This document shows, piece after piece, positions 1 to 7,717 of a stretch of DNA of 15,617 nucleotides. Both the position numbers and the translations under genes were made by a program. The notes below the pieces were generated by a model that saw nothing but the letters and a program-made list of their open reading frames with translations, searched no databases and was not told the DNA's origin. How positions within the stretch are numbered: position 1 is the stretch's first letter; each line of letters starts with the position of its first letter. The stretch is from an uncultured Collinsella sp. (GTDB taxonomy: Bacteria; Actinomycetota; Coriobacteriia; Coriobacteriales; Coriobacteriaceae), in contig UQIQ01000050.1 of the NCBI GenBank assembly GCA_900541185.1, positions 1 through 15,617 on the forward strand, read 5' to 3'.

Positions 1-25
1 GTTCATCGCGAGTTCCGCACGCAAA

Positions 26-48
26 GAAGGCCACTTAATGTGGCCTTC
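26..48 (-). terminator. Hairpin, probable terminator of the LtaS-like gene
   Basis: Arms 26-34 and 40-48 are perfect 9-bp complements (GAAGGCCAC / GTGGCCTTC) around a 5-nt loop. Read on the minus strand the stem ends in TTC and continues CTTTGCG, giving a short interrupted T-rich tail about 95 nt beyond the stop of the minus-strand gene. The plus-strand side has no T-run. A weaker 5-bp hairpin lies directly after the stop (129-142, CGGGA/TCCCG) without a U-tract. Bidirectional use is possible because the gene to the left is outside the window. Confidence 0.5.
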
Positions 49-142
49 GTCTTGCGCAGGACTGTCTGAGCAGCAGATGTTACCCGGCGCCCGTCCGCCC
101 TCGTTGGGGATTGCCCGGGTAGGCGAATCGGGATGCGTCCCG

Positions 143-2443
143 CTACTTGATCTTGGTTGTACCTGGCGCCAGGTTGGGGTCGGTTTCGTTGGCCTCGGTC
201 TGGAAGTGCTCGGTGTACACGTTCTTGCCGTCGCGGAACATCTCGTAGTATTGCATCTTGGCGTAATCCTCGCGTGCCTTGGTGGCGGCTGCTGCGGCGG
301 CGTCGTCACCGGTGACGTTGGAGGAGAGCGCCCAGCGCAGGCTGGCGTCCTCGTAGCCGACCGAGTTGATGGCGGGCAGCGACTCGCGCAGCGTCATGTG
401 CGCTTTCTGGTAGTCGGTCAGCGGTGCGCCGATCAGTTGCATCAGCTGGGTGGACAGGTAGTTGGTGGACAGGTCGTCGACCTCGCTTGTCTGGTCGCAG
501 CCGGCAACGTCGTAGTTGGCCCAGATGATGTAGTCGGTCTGCCACAGACGTTCCTGGTGCGTGGCATCGTCCTCGCCGGTAAACCACTTATCGTTGAACT
601 TGGACGGGAAGAACGGCTGGTGGTCGCCCCAGAACACCACGACCACCTTGCGATCGAGTTTGCTCAGGGCGTTGAGGAAGTAGCGAAGCGCCTGGTCGGA
701 CTGCTCGATGCACGAGACGTACTCGTCGACATCGGACAGCGTGCCGTCCTCAACGGTCTTGGCGTCCAGGTCGGTTGTGTCGATGTTGAGATGCATCTGC
801 TTGTCGACCGGCAGCAGGCCCGTGTCGTAGCCCGAGTGGTTCTGCATGGTCACGTCGAAGATAAACTGCGGATCGGCGTTCTGGTCGAGCAACTCGAGAA
901 TCTTGTCGTAGGTAGCCTGGTCGGTCACCATGCCGCGCAGGGTGTCGGCTCCCTGGAAGTCGTTGATGGACAGGAACTGGTCAAAGCCAAAGTCCTTGTA
1001 GACGTTCTCGCGGTTCCAGTTGGTCGCGTGGTTGGGGTGCATGGCTGTGGTGGAATATCCGAGCGACTTGAACTGCTCTGCCAGGTTCCCGGTCGTTTCC
1101 ATGTTGTAGATGGTGTAGGGGTACACACCCGAGCCCAGGTTGGCCATGGAGTTGCCGGTCATAAACTCAAACTCGGTATTGGCGGTACCGCCGCCGTAGG
1201 CGCTCACGTAGAGCTTGCCGCGGCTGAGGCAGTTGGACAGGCTCTTAAAGTACTGCGGGCCCTCGTAGCCGGCGCGCATATTCTGGTAGATGGATAGATC
1301 CGAGAAGGTCTCGTTCATGATGGCGATGACCGTGGGCTTCTCGCTGTCGAACTGCTCCTTTGCGGCGGCGCGCTCGTCGCTCTTGGCCGCGTCGGACTTG
1401 TCGTAGGCCTTGGCGTACTTTTTGAGCGTGGCCTTGGCATCGTCGACGGAGTAGTCGGCGGGTTTGGGCGGCTTGATGGACTGCGCCGCACTAATAAAGG
1501 CGGGCAGGTAGCCCTCGCGCCAGTAGCTCTCGAGCGGGCGCCAGGTGTAGACGGTGATGCCGAGGGTGTTGTAGTAGTCGATGAGCGTGACATGCGCGGT
1601 TACGCCGCCCAGGCACAGCACTGCCACGAGCAGGTTGGTGAGCAGCATACGCTTGGCGTTGGCGGCACCCTTCTGACGGTGCGGTGCCACCAGGCCGGCG
1701 TACTCGCACAGCAGCATGGCGATGGCGGTAAAGCCCATGGACAGCACGCAGAACAGCGAGATCGAGAAGGTGTAGCCGTTGCCGGCGACCGCGGCGGCGG
1801 TGGAGATGGCCGAAAGGTCGCCCGGCTGGATGGGCATGGATTTAAACGTGATGACGAAGAACTCGGCAATGCCCAGGACAAAGAGGGCAAAGGCCAGGAC
1901 CGCGGGAGCTGCGCCGTGGCGCTGGAATAGGAAGAACAAGCCGGTCATGAGCACGGTGATGATGGCCCACTCGAGCAGGATGCACAGGGGGTAGACCCAG
2001 GTAAAGTCGTGGTTGGATGAGACCTCCATACCCAGCAGCGCAAAGACGCCGGCGAGCAGCAGGCACAAGACGGCCGCGACGAGCGGTTTGCCCACAAAAG
2101 CGCCGCGCAGGCGGGCGAGCTTGCCGGTGGGGGCGGGGGCGTCGGGCTCGGCGAACGCAAAGACGCGCAGGGCGATGCGGTCGCGGGCGATGCTGGCCCA
2201 GGCGCAGCCGGTGAGGATGGCGTTGGTCAGAATGAGCATCACAAAGGCGAGCGGCTCGTTTTGGGCGACGAGGCCAATGGCGCCCCAAATGGTCAAAAAG
2301 AGCTGGAACAGGCCGAAGGCGACGCTCCACCCAAGAGCGCTTTTGGTAACGGTGCCCGACTGAGCGCGAATGGCCTTGGCCTCGCGCAAAACAAGGTAGA
2401 CGGTCGCCGCAAGACCGACGAGCGAAATGGCGGCAGCGAACAT
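143..2443 (-). CDS. Membrane-anchored LtaS-like / sulfatase-family protein
   Basis: This 766-residue protein belongs to the alkaline-phosphatase/sulfatase superfamily, LtaS branch. Such enzymes transfer glycerol-phosphate or other phospho-groups onto cell-envelope polymers or lipids outside the membrane. About eight hydrophobic segments fill residues 1-290, followed by a charged linker (about 325-368) and an extracytoplasmic catalytic domain. The expected metal and nucleophile sites are visible: IMNETF with E378, YGGGTANTE with candidate nucleophile T420, QNHSGY with H536, and FWGDHQP with D607/H608. LtaS itself usually has five membrane segments, so the membrane part is larger here. I chose ATG 2443: GAGGAG sits 7 nt upstream, whereas the in-frame GTG at 2458 would place the start ahead of that site. 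The gene is alone on its strand. The substrate is not readable from sequence; teichoic-acid synthase or phosphoethanolamine/phosphoglycerol transferase are alternatives. Confidence 0.85.
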   Translation of the reverse strand: MFAAAISLVGLAATVYLVLREAKAIRAQSGTVTKSALGWSVAFGLFQLFLTIWGAIGLVAQNEPLAFVMLILTNAILTGCAWASIARDRIALRVFAFAEPDAPAPTGKLARLRGAFVGKPLVAAVLCLLLAGVFALLGMEVSSNHDFTWVYPLCILLEWAIITVLMTGLFFLFQRHGAAPAVLAFALFVLGIAEFFVITFKSMPIQPGDLSAISTAAAVAGNGYTFSISLFCVLSMGFTAIAMLLCEYAGLVAPHRQKGAANAKRMLLTNLLVAVLCLGGVTAHVTLIDYYNTLGITVYTWRPLESYWREGYLPAFISAAQSIKPPKPADYSVDDAKATLKKYAKAYDKSDAAKSDERAAAKEQFDSEKPTVIAIMNETFSDLSIYQNMRAGYEGPQYFKSLSNCLSRGKLYVSAYGGGTANTEFEFMTGNSMANLGSGVYPYTIYNMETTGNLAEQFKSLGYSTTAMHPNHATNWNRENVYKDFGFDQFLSINDFQGADTLRGMVTDQATYDKILELLDQNADPQFIFDVTMQNHSGYDTGLLPVDKQMHLNIDTTDLDAKTVEDGTLSDVDEYVSCIEQSDQALRYFLNALSKLDRKVVVVFWGDHQPFFPSKFNDKWFTGEDDATHQERLWQTDYIIWANYDVAGCDQTSEVDDLSTNYLSTQLMQLIGAPLTDYQKAHMTLRESLPAINSVGYEDASLRWALSSNVTGDDAAAAAATKAREDYAKMQYYEMFRDGKNVYTEHFQTEANETDPNLAPGTTKIK

Positions 2444-2656
2444 GCTGAGACTCCTCACAAACTAAAACGTACGAAAGCGGGGGTTTACCCGATTGTTACC
2501 AAGATATGCGCTGCATTTGAGGGCTGCGCACAACAACCAGCCATAATAACGCGCGGGTGCGGCGGTGTAGCGCAATGTTGTGGCGACCTGCGCGATAATG
2601 GACGGGAATTACACGGAAACGTAAAGGCTTCTTAAAGAAATGGCGAGGGTAGGGCG
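2444..2656. promoter_or_regulatory. Divergent intergenic region
   Basis: These 213 bp separate the minus-strand LtaS-like gene from the plus-strand nitroreductase gene and must hold both promoters. On the plus strand GATAAT at 2594-2599 is a fair -10 match, but no convincing -35 lies 16-18 nt upstream. On the minus strand I see no pair close to consensus. AT content is higher here than in the flanking genes. No small ORF with a good ribosome binding site was seen. Confidence 0.3.
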
Positions 2657-3529
2657 ATGAGCGAGCAGATTTGCAAGGCGGACATGGGCGGCGACGGAGC
2701 TGCGGGCGTGGATACGTGTGGCTATCCGGTCGAGACGACGGGCAATGCGGTGCTGGACACGTTGGAGCACCGTTCCTCCACGCGTGCCTTCGCGCGTGAT
2801 GACGACGACCGCCCCGTGGCGGTGACCGACGAGCAGCGGACGGCGATTCTGCATGCGGCGAGCCGTGCGCCGTCGGCAGGCGCCATGATGATGTATTCCA
2901 TCGTGAGCATCCGCGAGCAGGCTATGCTGGACCGTCTGGCCGACCTGTGCGACCATCAGCCCATGATCGCCAAGGCGCCCTGGGCACTTATATTTGTGGT
3001 CGATTATGCCAAGTGGATCGATCTGTTTGAGCATGTGGGCTGCTTTGAGCCCGAGTTTGTAGAGCGCACGGGAAAGTTGCCCCGTCGTGCACCGGGTCTG
3101 GGCGACTTTGCCATTGCGGCGCAAGATGCCGTGATCGCCGCCCAAAACGCCGTGGTTGCCGCCGAGGCCCTGGGGCTGGGGAGCTGCTATATCGGCGATG
3201 TCGTCGAGAATGCCGAGGAAGTGGCCGAGCTGCTGGATCTGCCTCCGTATACCATGCCGCTGTCGATGCTCATCATCGGCACGCCCCGCAAGGAGCGTCC
3301 GGCGATTGCGCATCCCGTGGTTAACCTGGTGCACGAGGAGCGCTACCGCCGTGCGGACGACGCGACCATGGATGCGCAGGTGGCCGAGATGGATGCGATG
3401 TTTCGCCCGCACGCCCGCGAGGTGGGGGAGCGCGTCGTGGATATCTACACCCGCAAGCACACGAGCCCCTTTATGGCCGAGATGAGCCGCTCCATGGAGT
3501 GGTGGTTCAAAAACTGGCTCGGAAAATGA
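2657..3529 (+). CDS. Nitroreductase-family flavoprotein (FMN-dependent NAD(P)H oxidoreductase)
   Basis: This 290-residue protein is of the nitroreductase fold. Family members bind FMN and reduce nitro-compounds, quinones or flavins with NAD(P)H, usually as cytosolic dimers. Typical signatures are visible: the phosphate-binding HRSSTRAF stretch at 38-45, ASRAPSAGAMM at 68-78 (the family's APSAGN-like flavin loop, with A76 in place of the usual Asn), and ALGLGSCYIGD at 171-181, the glycine-rich flavin-contact segment. The length exceeds the roughly 200-residue minimal fold. An N-terminal extension of about 30 residues and a C-terminal extension with an aromatic end (EWWFKNW) account for the excess, as in the larger NfsA/Frp-like members. 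ATG 2657 follows a purine-rich GAGGGTAGGG. A hairpin follows 5 nt after the stop, so it is probably a single-gene unit. The substrate cannot be assigned. Confidence 0.88.
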   Translation: MSEQICKADMGGDGAAGVDTCGYPVETTGNAVLDTLEHRSSTRAFARDDDDRPVAVTDEQRTAILHAASRAPSAGAMMMYSIVSIREQAMLDRLADLCDHQPMIAKAPWALIFVVDYAKWIDLFEHVGCFEPEFVERTGKLPRRAPGLGDFAIAAQDAVIAAQNAVVAAEALGLGSCYIGDVVENAEEVAELLDLPPYTMPLSMLIIGTPRKERPAIAHPVVNLVHEERYRRADDATMDAQVAEMDAMFRPHAREVGERVVDIYTRKHTSPFMAEMSRSMEWWFKNWLGK

Positions 3530-3534
3530 CGAAC

Positions 3535-3561
3535 GTGACAAGGGGATAGTCCCTTTGTCAC
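3535..3561 (+). terminator. 12-bp palindromic hairpin after the nitroreductase gene
   Basis: Arms 3535-3546 and 3550-3561 pair over 12 bp with one G-U and only a 3-nt loop (TAG). The following sequence ATTTCATAT is only weakly T-rich, so intrinsic termination is likely but not certain. It sits 5 nt after the stop codon. Its inner part, CAAGGGG / CCCTTTG, resembles the core of the stronger hairpin at 6025-6059, suggesting a shared terminator or repeat family. Confidence 0.6.
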
Positions 3562-3646
3562 ATTTCATATCGCCGCGGTAGCCTAAAGACTGTATAAATC
3601 TTTATCTAGCTGGGAAAACAGTGCATTAAACCATGGGCCGATTACC

Positions 3647-3652
3647 TATAAT
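3647..3652 (+). promoter_or_regulatory. Candidate -10 box of kup
   Basis: A perfect TATAAT lies 35 nt before the kup start codon and would give a leader of about 29 nt. The region 17-19 nt upstream has no TTGACA-like hexamer, so only the -10 element is supported. A second AT-rich TATAAA is at 3593-3598. The short leader leaves no room for a c-di-AMP or other riboswitch downstream of the 3647 box. Confidence 0.4.
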
Positions 3653-3687
3653 TCCTTCGAACATTAAAGTTGGGAGGAAACCGGCTT

Positions 3688-5715
3688 ATGGAACAAAAGG
3701 CTAAGGAGGCAGCCTCGCACGCTGCGATTCCTGTGAGCATCTCGGCGATGCTCGTCACGCTGGGCGTGGTGTACGGCGATATCGGCACCAGCCCTATGTA
3801 TGTAACCAAGGCGCTCGTTGCCGGCAACGGCGGCATCGGAAGCGTCACGGAGGAGTTCGTGCTCGGCGCGCTCTCCCTTGTCGTGTGGACGGTCACGCTG
3901 CTGACCACCATCAAGTATGTGCTCATCTCGCTGCGCGCCGATAACCATGGTGAGGGCGGCATCTTTGCCCTGTACAGCCTGGTCAAGCGCTGTGGCAAGT
4001 GGCTTATCATCCCCGCCATGCTGGGTGGCGCCGCGCTGCTCGCCGACGGCATCCTGACGCCGGCCGTTACCGTTACCACGGCCATCGAGGGCCTGCGCAC
4101 CATCCCGGCGGTCCATGCCGTGCTGGGCGATGATCAGGGCCGCGTCGTCGCCATTACGCTCGCCATCATCATCGCGCTCTTCTTGGTGCAGCGCATCGGT
4201 ACGGCCAAGATCGGTCATGCCTTTGGCCCCATCATGACGCTGTGGTTCCTGTTCCTGGGCGGCACGGGTCTGTTCTTTGTCTTCCAGCACCCCGCCGTGC
4301 TGCTGTGCCTCAACCCGGTGCGCGGCATCGCCTTTTTGTTGAGCCCCAACAACCACGCGGGCATCATGATTCTGGGCAGCTGCTTCCTCGCCACCACCGG
4401 TGCCGAGGCGCTCTACTCCGACATGGGCCACGTCGGCCGCGGCAACATCTACGCTACCTGGCCGTTCGTTAAGTGCTGCCTGCTGCTTTCCTATATGGGC
4501 CAGGGCGCTTGGCTTATGAACAACGCTGCCAACCCCGAGCTCATGGGCATTGCCGACCTCAACCCGTTCTACCAGATGCTCGCCCCGGGCCTGCGCCCGT
4601 TTGCCGTCGGCCTTTCCACCGTCGCGGCCATCATCGCCTCGCAGGCGCTCATCACCGGTGCATTCTCGCTGGTGTCCGAGGCCAGCCGTCTGGACCTCAT
4701 GCCGCACATGCAGGTCTTCTACCCTGCCGAGACCAAAGGCCAGCTCTACATCCCCATGGTCAACAACGTCATGCTTGTCGGCTGCGTCATCGTGGTGCTG
4801 CTGTTCCAGAACTCGGCGCATATGGAAGCCGCCTACGGCCTTGCCATTACGCTGACTATGATGTGCACCACGCTGCTGCTCTTCTTCTACCTGCACGAGG
4901 AGCGCAAGCTCAAGGTTGCTCCGTGGATCTTCGCGGCCTTCTTCCTTTTGCTCGAAGGCTTCTTCTTTGTGAGCTCGCTCACCAAGTTCTTCCACGGCGG
5001 CTACTTCACCATCCTCATGGCTGCACTCATCATGGGCATTATGGTGTGCTGGTACAACGGCACGGCGGTCGAGCAGCGCCAGTTTACGCTGCTGCCGCTG
5101 CGTAGCTACCTGCCGCAGCTCAAGCGTCTGCGCGACGACGACCGTTACGAGCGCATGAGCGACAACATCGTGTACCTGACCAAGGACACCCATACCGACT
5201 ACATCGACCGCGATATCGTCTATTCGATCTTGGACAAGCATCCCAAACGTGCCCGCGCCTGGTGGTTCGTGAATGTCGAGACCATGGACGAACCGCACAC
5301 CTTTGCCTATTCGGTCGAGACGTTCGGCACCGACTACGTGTTCCGCGTGCACCTGTACCTGGGCTACAAGATCAACCAGCGCGTCAATGCCTACCTGCGT
5401 CAGGTTGTTCAGGACCTGGCTGCCACCGGCGAGCTGCCGCCGCAGACGCATGACTACTCGGTCTACAAGGATCCGGGTAACATCGGCACGTTCAAGTTCG
5501 TCCTGATTCGTAAGCTTCTGGCGCCTGAAAGCGATGTGGAGCCGAGCGAGCGTACGGCCATCACGCTCAAGTACATCATTCGCCGCGCCGCCGGCACGCC
5601 CGCGCGTTGGTACGGCCTGGAGAACTCCAACGTGAGCTTTGAGTACGTGCCGCTGTTCACCAAGTTCAAGGCCGTGAACAAGATGCAGCGCCTGGCCCCC
5701 AACGAGCGGCCGTAG
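3688..5715 (+). CDS. kup: Kup-family potassium uptake permease
   Basis: This 675-residue integral membrane protein of the KUP/HAK/KT family imports K+, in characterised members coupled to H+. The family hallmark YGDIGTSP is at residues 29-36; D31 corresponds to an acidic residue known to matter in E. coli Kup. About twelve hydrophobic segments run to about residue 455, followed by a cytosolic C-terminal domain of about 220 residues. The length is slightly above E. coli Kup (622). I chose ATG 3688 because GGGAGGA lies 9 nt upstream; an in-frame TTG at 3670 overlaps that site. It is the first gene of a plus-strand run with a small membrane-protein gene 69 nt downstream and a KdpD/KdpE-like pair after that, which suggests control by the pair. 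Confidence 0.95.
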   Translation: MEQKAKEAASHAAIPVSISAMLVTLGVVYGDIGTSPMYVTKALVAGNGGIGSVTEEFVLGALSLVVWTVTLLTTIKYVLISLRADNHGEGGIFALYSLVKRCGKWLIIPAMLGGAALLADGILTPAVTVTTAIEGLRTIPAVHAVLGDDQGRVVAITLAIIIALFLVQRIGTAKIGHAFGPIMTLWFLFLGGTGLFFVFQHPAVLLCLNPVRGIAFLLSPNNHAGIMILGSCFLATTGAEALYSDMGHVGRGNIYATWPFVKCCLLLSYMGQGAWLMNNAANPELMGIADLNPFYQMLAPGLRPFAVGLSTVAAIIASQALITGAFSLVSEASRLDLMPHMQVFYPAETKGQLYIPMVNNVMLVGCVIVVLLFQNSAHMEAAYGLAITLTMMCTTLLLFFYLHEERKLKVAPWIFAAFFLLLEGFFFVSSLTKFFHGGYFTILMAALIMGIMVCWYNGTAVEQRQFTLLPLRSYLPQLKRLRDDDRYERMSDNIVYLTKDTHTDYIDRDIVYSILDKHPKRARAWWFVNVETMDEPHTFAYSVETFGTDYVFRVHLYLGYKINQRVNAYLRQVVQDLAATGELPPQTHDYSVYKDPGNIGTFKFVLIRKLLAPESDVEPSERTAITLKYIIRRAAGTPARWYGLENSNVSFEYVPLFTKFKAVNKMQRLAPNERP

Positions 5716-5784
5716 TCGACGCTCGAGGTTTGTCTGCGAACGGGCGGGCTTGTATTGACGGGGATTGAGTCCTGGGAGGAAACC

Positions 5785-5979
5785 ATGGATGCAAAGGTGC
5801 TTGACGGTTGCGATCTTGCGACCGAGCTGGTGCGTGAGGTACGCGCCGATGCTGCCGAAGATCGGTTCTTTACGAATCGGGCCAACATGGACATGGCCGA
5901 CCGCGTGATTTCGATCGTGGTGACGGTGCTTGTCGCGGCGTGCGTGTGCGCACTGCTCGCGCACGTGCTGTTTGTCTAG
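5785..5979 (+). CDS. Small single-pass membrane protein, 64 aa
   Basis: I do not recognise this protein. It has a soluble, charged N-terminal half (residues 1-40, acidic at the start, with arginines just before the membrane segment) and one strong hydrophobic segment at about 41-64 that runs to the C-terminus. No cleavage site is evident. ATG 5785 has GGGAGGA 4 nt upstream, inside the 12-mer TGGGAGGAAACC that also precedes kup (3671-3682 and 5773-5784). Upstream TTG starts are less likely because they include that site. It lies between kup and the sensor kinase, just before a strong terminator, so it is probably cotranscribed with kup. A role as an accessory or regulatory subunit of Kup or the kinase is plausible, by analogy with KdpF-type small subunits, but is inference only. 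Confidence 0.7.
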   Translation: MDAKVLDGCDLATELVREVRADAAEDRFFTNRANMDMADRVISIVVTVLVAACVCALLAHVLFV

Positions 5980-6010
5980 CGACCGCCGGTTGCAAAGGCT
6001 ATACACTTGG

Positions 6011-6067
6011 AACCACCACAAGGGAAACCACCACAAAGGTGTCCCCTTTGTGGTGGTTTTTGTTTTT
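6011..6067 (+). terminator. Strong intrinsic terminator / possible attenuator with duplicated 5' arm
   Basis: Arms 6025-6039 and 6045-6059 are a perfect 15-bp stem (AAACCACCACAAAGG / CCTTTGTGGTGGTTT) with a 5-nt loop, running into TTTTTGTTTTTG. A near-copy of the 5' arm (AACCACCACAAGGG, 6011-6024) directly precedes it and could pair with the same 3' arm with one bulge. It ends the kup/small-protein unit. The kinase start is only 21 nt after the T-tract, so kdpDE expression either depends on read-through or starts within this stretch. Confidence 0.85.
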
Positions 6068-6087
6068 GAGAGAGGGGCGGGACGCTG

Positions 6088-7713
6088 ATGGACGTCCGTA
6101 CGGACGGCGATATTGCCGATAGCTTTTGGTGGCGGCGCACAACGCTGACGCGCCGCACTCCTCTGTATGACGCCTGCGTATCGGTGGGGCTGCTGGTCGC
6201 GGCGACGATTGTGGGCGCGCTGCTCGACCATCCGGGTCTCGCGCCGAGCATCATGATCGTCTATGTGTTTGCCGTTCAGCTGTGCGCATTCTTTACCTGG
6301 AGTCGCCTGTATTGCTTGCTGAGCTCGGCTGCCGCCGTGGCGCTCTACAACTTCTTGTTTGTCGACCCGCGCTACTCGCTGTCGCTTATCGACCGCGGCT
6401 ATCCCGGCATGTTCTTCATCATGTTCGTGGTCTCGCTTGTGTCGAGTTCGATTGCGTTGGCCCTGCGCCGCGCCTTGGCACAGGCTGCCGCCAGCGACCG
6501 CCGCACGCATATGGTGCTCGAGACCAACCGCATGCTGCAGCGGTGCGCCGATCAGCATCAGATCGTTCACGCCATGGCCACGCAGCTGGCGCGTCTTTCG
6601 GGCTGCCCTGTCGTGTGGTACAGCGCCGACGCCGAGGGCGATGACCTGCTGCCGCGCGCGACTTACACGGCCGTGGGCGATGCCGCACCGGTGCACGAAC
6701 TGGCGCCGCAGATGCCACCGCGGCTCTCGGCGTCCGCCTATGTGGGAACGCCGCTCGACGCCACGTTTGGCGGCTCGGCGTTTTATGGCATCTACCTGAC
6801 GGTTCGCACAGGCGACGGCTTCGCGCGCTCGGGCGATCCCGCCTCGGTGGTGGGCGTGCTGGCTATCGTTGCCGAGCCCGACGTGCTGACGCATGAGGAG
6901 CGGACACTTGCCGATGCCATCGTGAGCGAAGGCGAGCTGGCGCTCGATCGCGCCCGCGCCATGGAGGCCCGCGAGGAGGCGGCGGTGCTTGCCAAAAATG
7001 AGCAGCTGCGCGCCAACCTGCTGCGCTCCATCTCGCATGACCTGCGCACGCCGCTCACCAGTATTTCGGGCAATGCCGATGTGCTGCTCGACCAGGGCTC
7101 GACCGGCACCGCCGTGCTCGACGCCCAGACGCGCCGCGGCCTGCTCCTGTCCATTCGCTCGGATGCGCAATGGCTCAACGCCACCGTCGAGAACCTGCTC
7201 GCCATCACCAAGCTCGAGGGCGGCGGTATGCGCCTGTCGACCACGCTCGAGCTCATGGACGATATCGTGGAGGAGGCGCTGCGCCACGTGAACCCTGCCG
7301 TGCGCGAGCACGACCTTAAGGTGGTGGCGTGCGATGAGCCGGCGCTCGTCAACGTCGATGCGCGCCTGATGGTGCAGCTGGTGGTCAATCTGGTGAACAA
7401 CGCCATCACCTATACGCCCGCAGGCTCGCATATCATGATTTCGATTAGCGTCGACGATGGACGCGTGGCGTGCTCGGTGGCCGATGACGGCCCGGGCATT
7501 GCGCCCGAGGACCGCGAGCGAATCTTTGAGTCGTTCTACACTGCCAACCACGGTCTTGCCGACAGCCATCGCAGCGTGGGCCTGGGTCTTTCGCTCTGCC
7601 GCTCCATTGCGCTGGCGCATGGCGGTAGCATAGAGGTTGCCGCGGCGGACCCGCACGGCTCGGTCTTTACGATTGAGCTTCCCGTCGCCGACGTTTCGTT
7701 TGATAAGGAGTAG
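6088..7713 (+). CDS. Short KdpD-like sensor histidine kinase (DUF4118 membrane domain)
   Basis: This 541-residue membrane histidine kinase autophosphorylates on His and passes phosphate to the adjacent regulator. Residues 27-125 form a four-segment DUF4118-type membrane domain as in KdpD. A GAF-like region spans about 140-290. HisKA carries SISHDLRTPL with H317. The ATPase domain shows the N box (N434, N438), DDGPGI at 466-471 and GLGL at 498-501. E. coli KdpD is about 890 residues; the whole N-terminal KdpD/USP sensor part (about 380 residues) is missing. The start region shows no sign of truncation: ATG 6088 follows AGAGGGGCGGG, and the protein begins with a short polar segment before the first membrane helix. 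The regulator gene starts 4 nt after its stop. K+ or ionic-strength sensing is likely by family but unproven. Confidence 0.88.
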   Translation: MDVRTDGDIADSFWWRRTTLTRRTPLYDACVSVGLLVAATIVGALLDHPGLAPSIMIVYVFAVQLCAFFTWSRLYCLLSSAAAVALYNFLFVDPRYSLSLIDRGYPGMFFIMFVVSLVSSSIALALRRALAQAAASDRRTHMVLETNRMLQRCADQHQIVHAMATQLARLSGCPVVWYSADAEGDDLLPRATYTAVGDAAPVHELAPQMPPRLSASAYVGTPLDATFGGSAFYGIYLTVRTGDGFARSGDPASVVGVLAIVAEPDVLTHEERTLADAIVSEGELALDRARAMEAREEAAVLAKNEQLRANLLRSISHDLRTPLTSISGNADVLLDQGSTGTAVLDAQTRRGLLLSIRSDAQWLNATVENLLAITKLEGGGMRLSTTLELMDDIVEEALRHVNPAVREHDLKVVACDEPALVNVDARLMVQLVVNLVNNAITYTPAGSHIMISISVDDGRVACSVADDGPGIAPEDRERIFESFYTANHGLADSHRSVGLGLSLCRSIALAHGGSIEVAAADPHGSVFTIELPVADVSFDKE

Positions 7714-7717
7714 CGCT

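Noticed and set aside
38..1297. A 419-codon plus-strand open frame opposite the LtaS-like gene
   Set aside because: Its translation is a valine/glycine-rich shadow of the real gene, it overlaps the terminator hairpin and has no good ribosome binding site.
3562..3687. A c-di-AMP (ydaO-type) riboswitch ahead of kup
   Set aside because: The gap is only about 125 bp, the TATAAT box leaves a leader of about 29 nt, and no multi-helix fold or conserved riboswitch motif was seen.
5730..5758. TTGTCT-17 nt-TATTGA as a separate promoter for the small membrane protein
   Set aside because: The -10 matches consensus at only three positions, and the short gap after kup makes cotranscription simpler.
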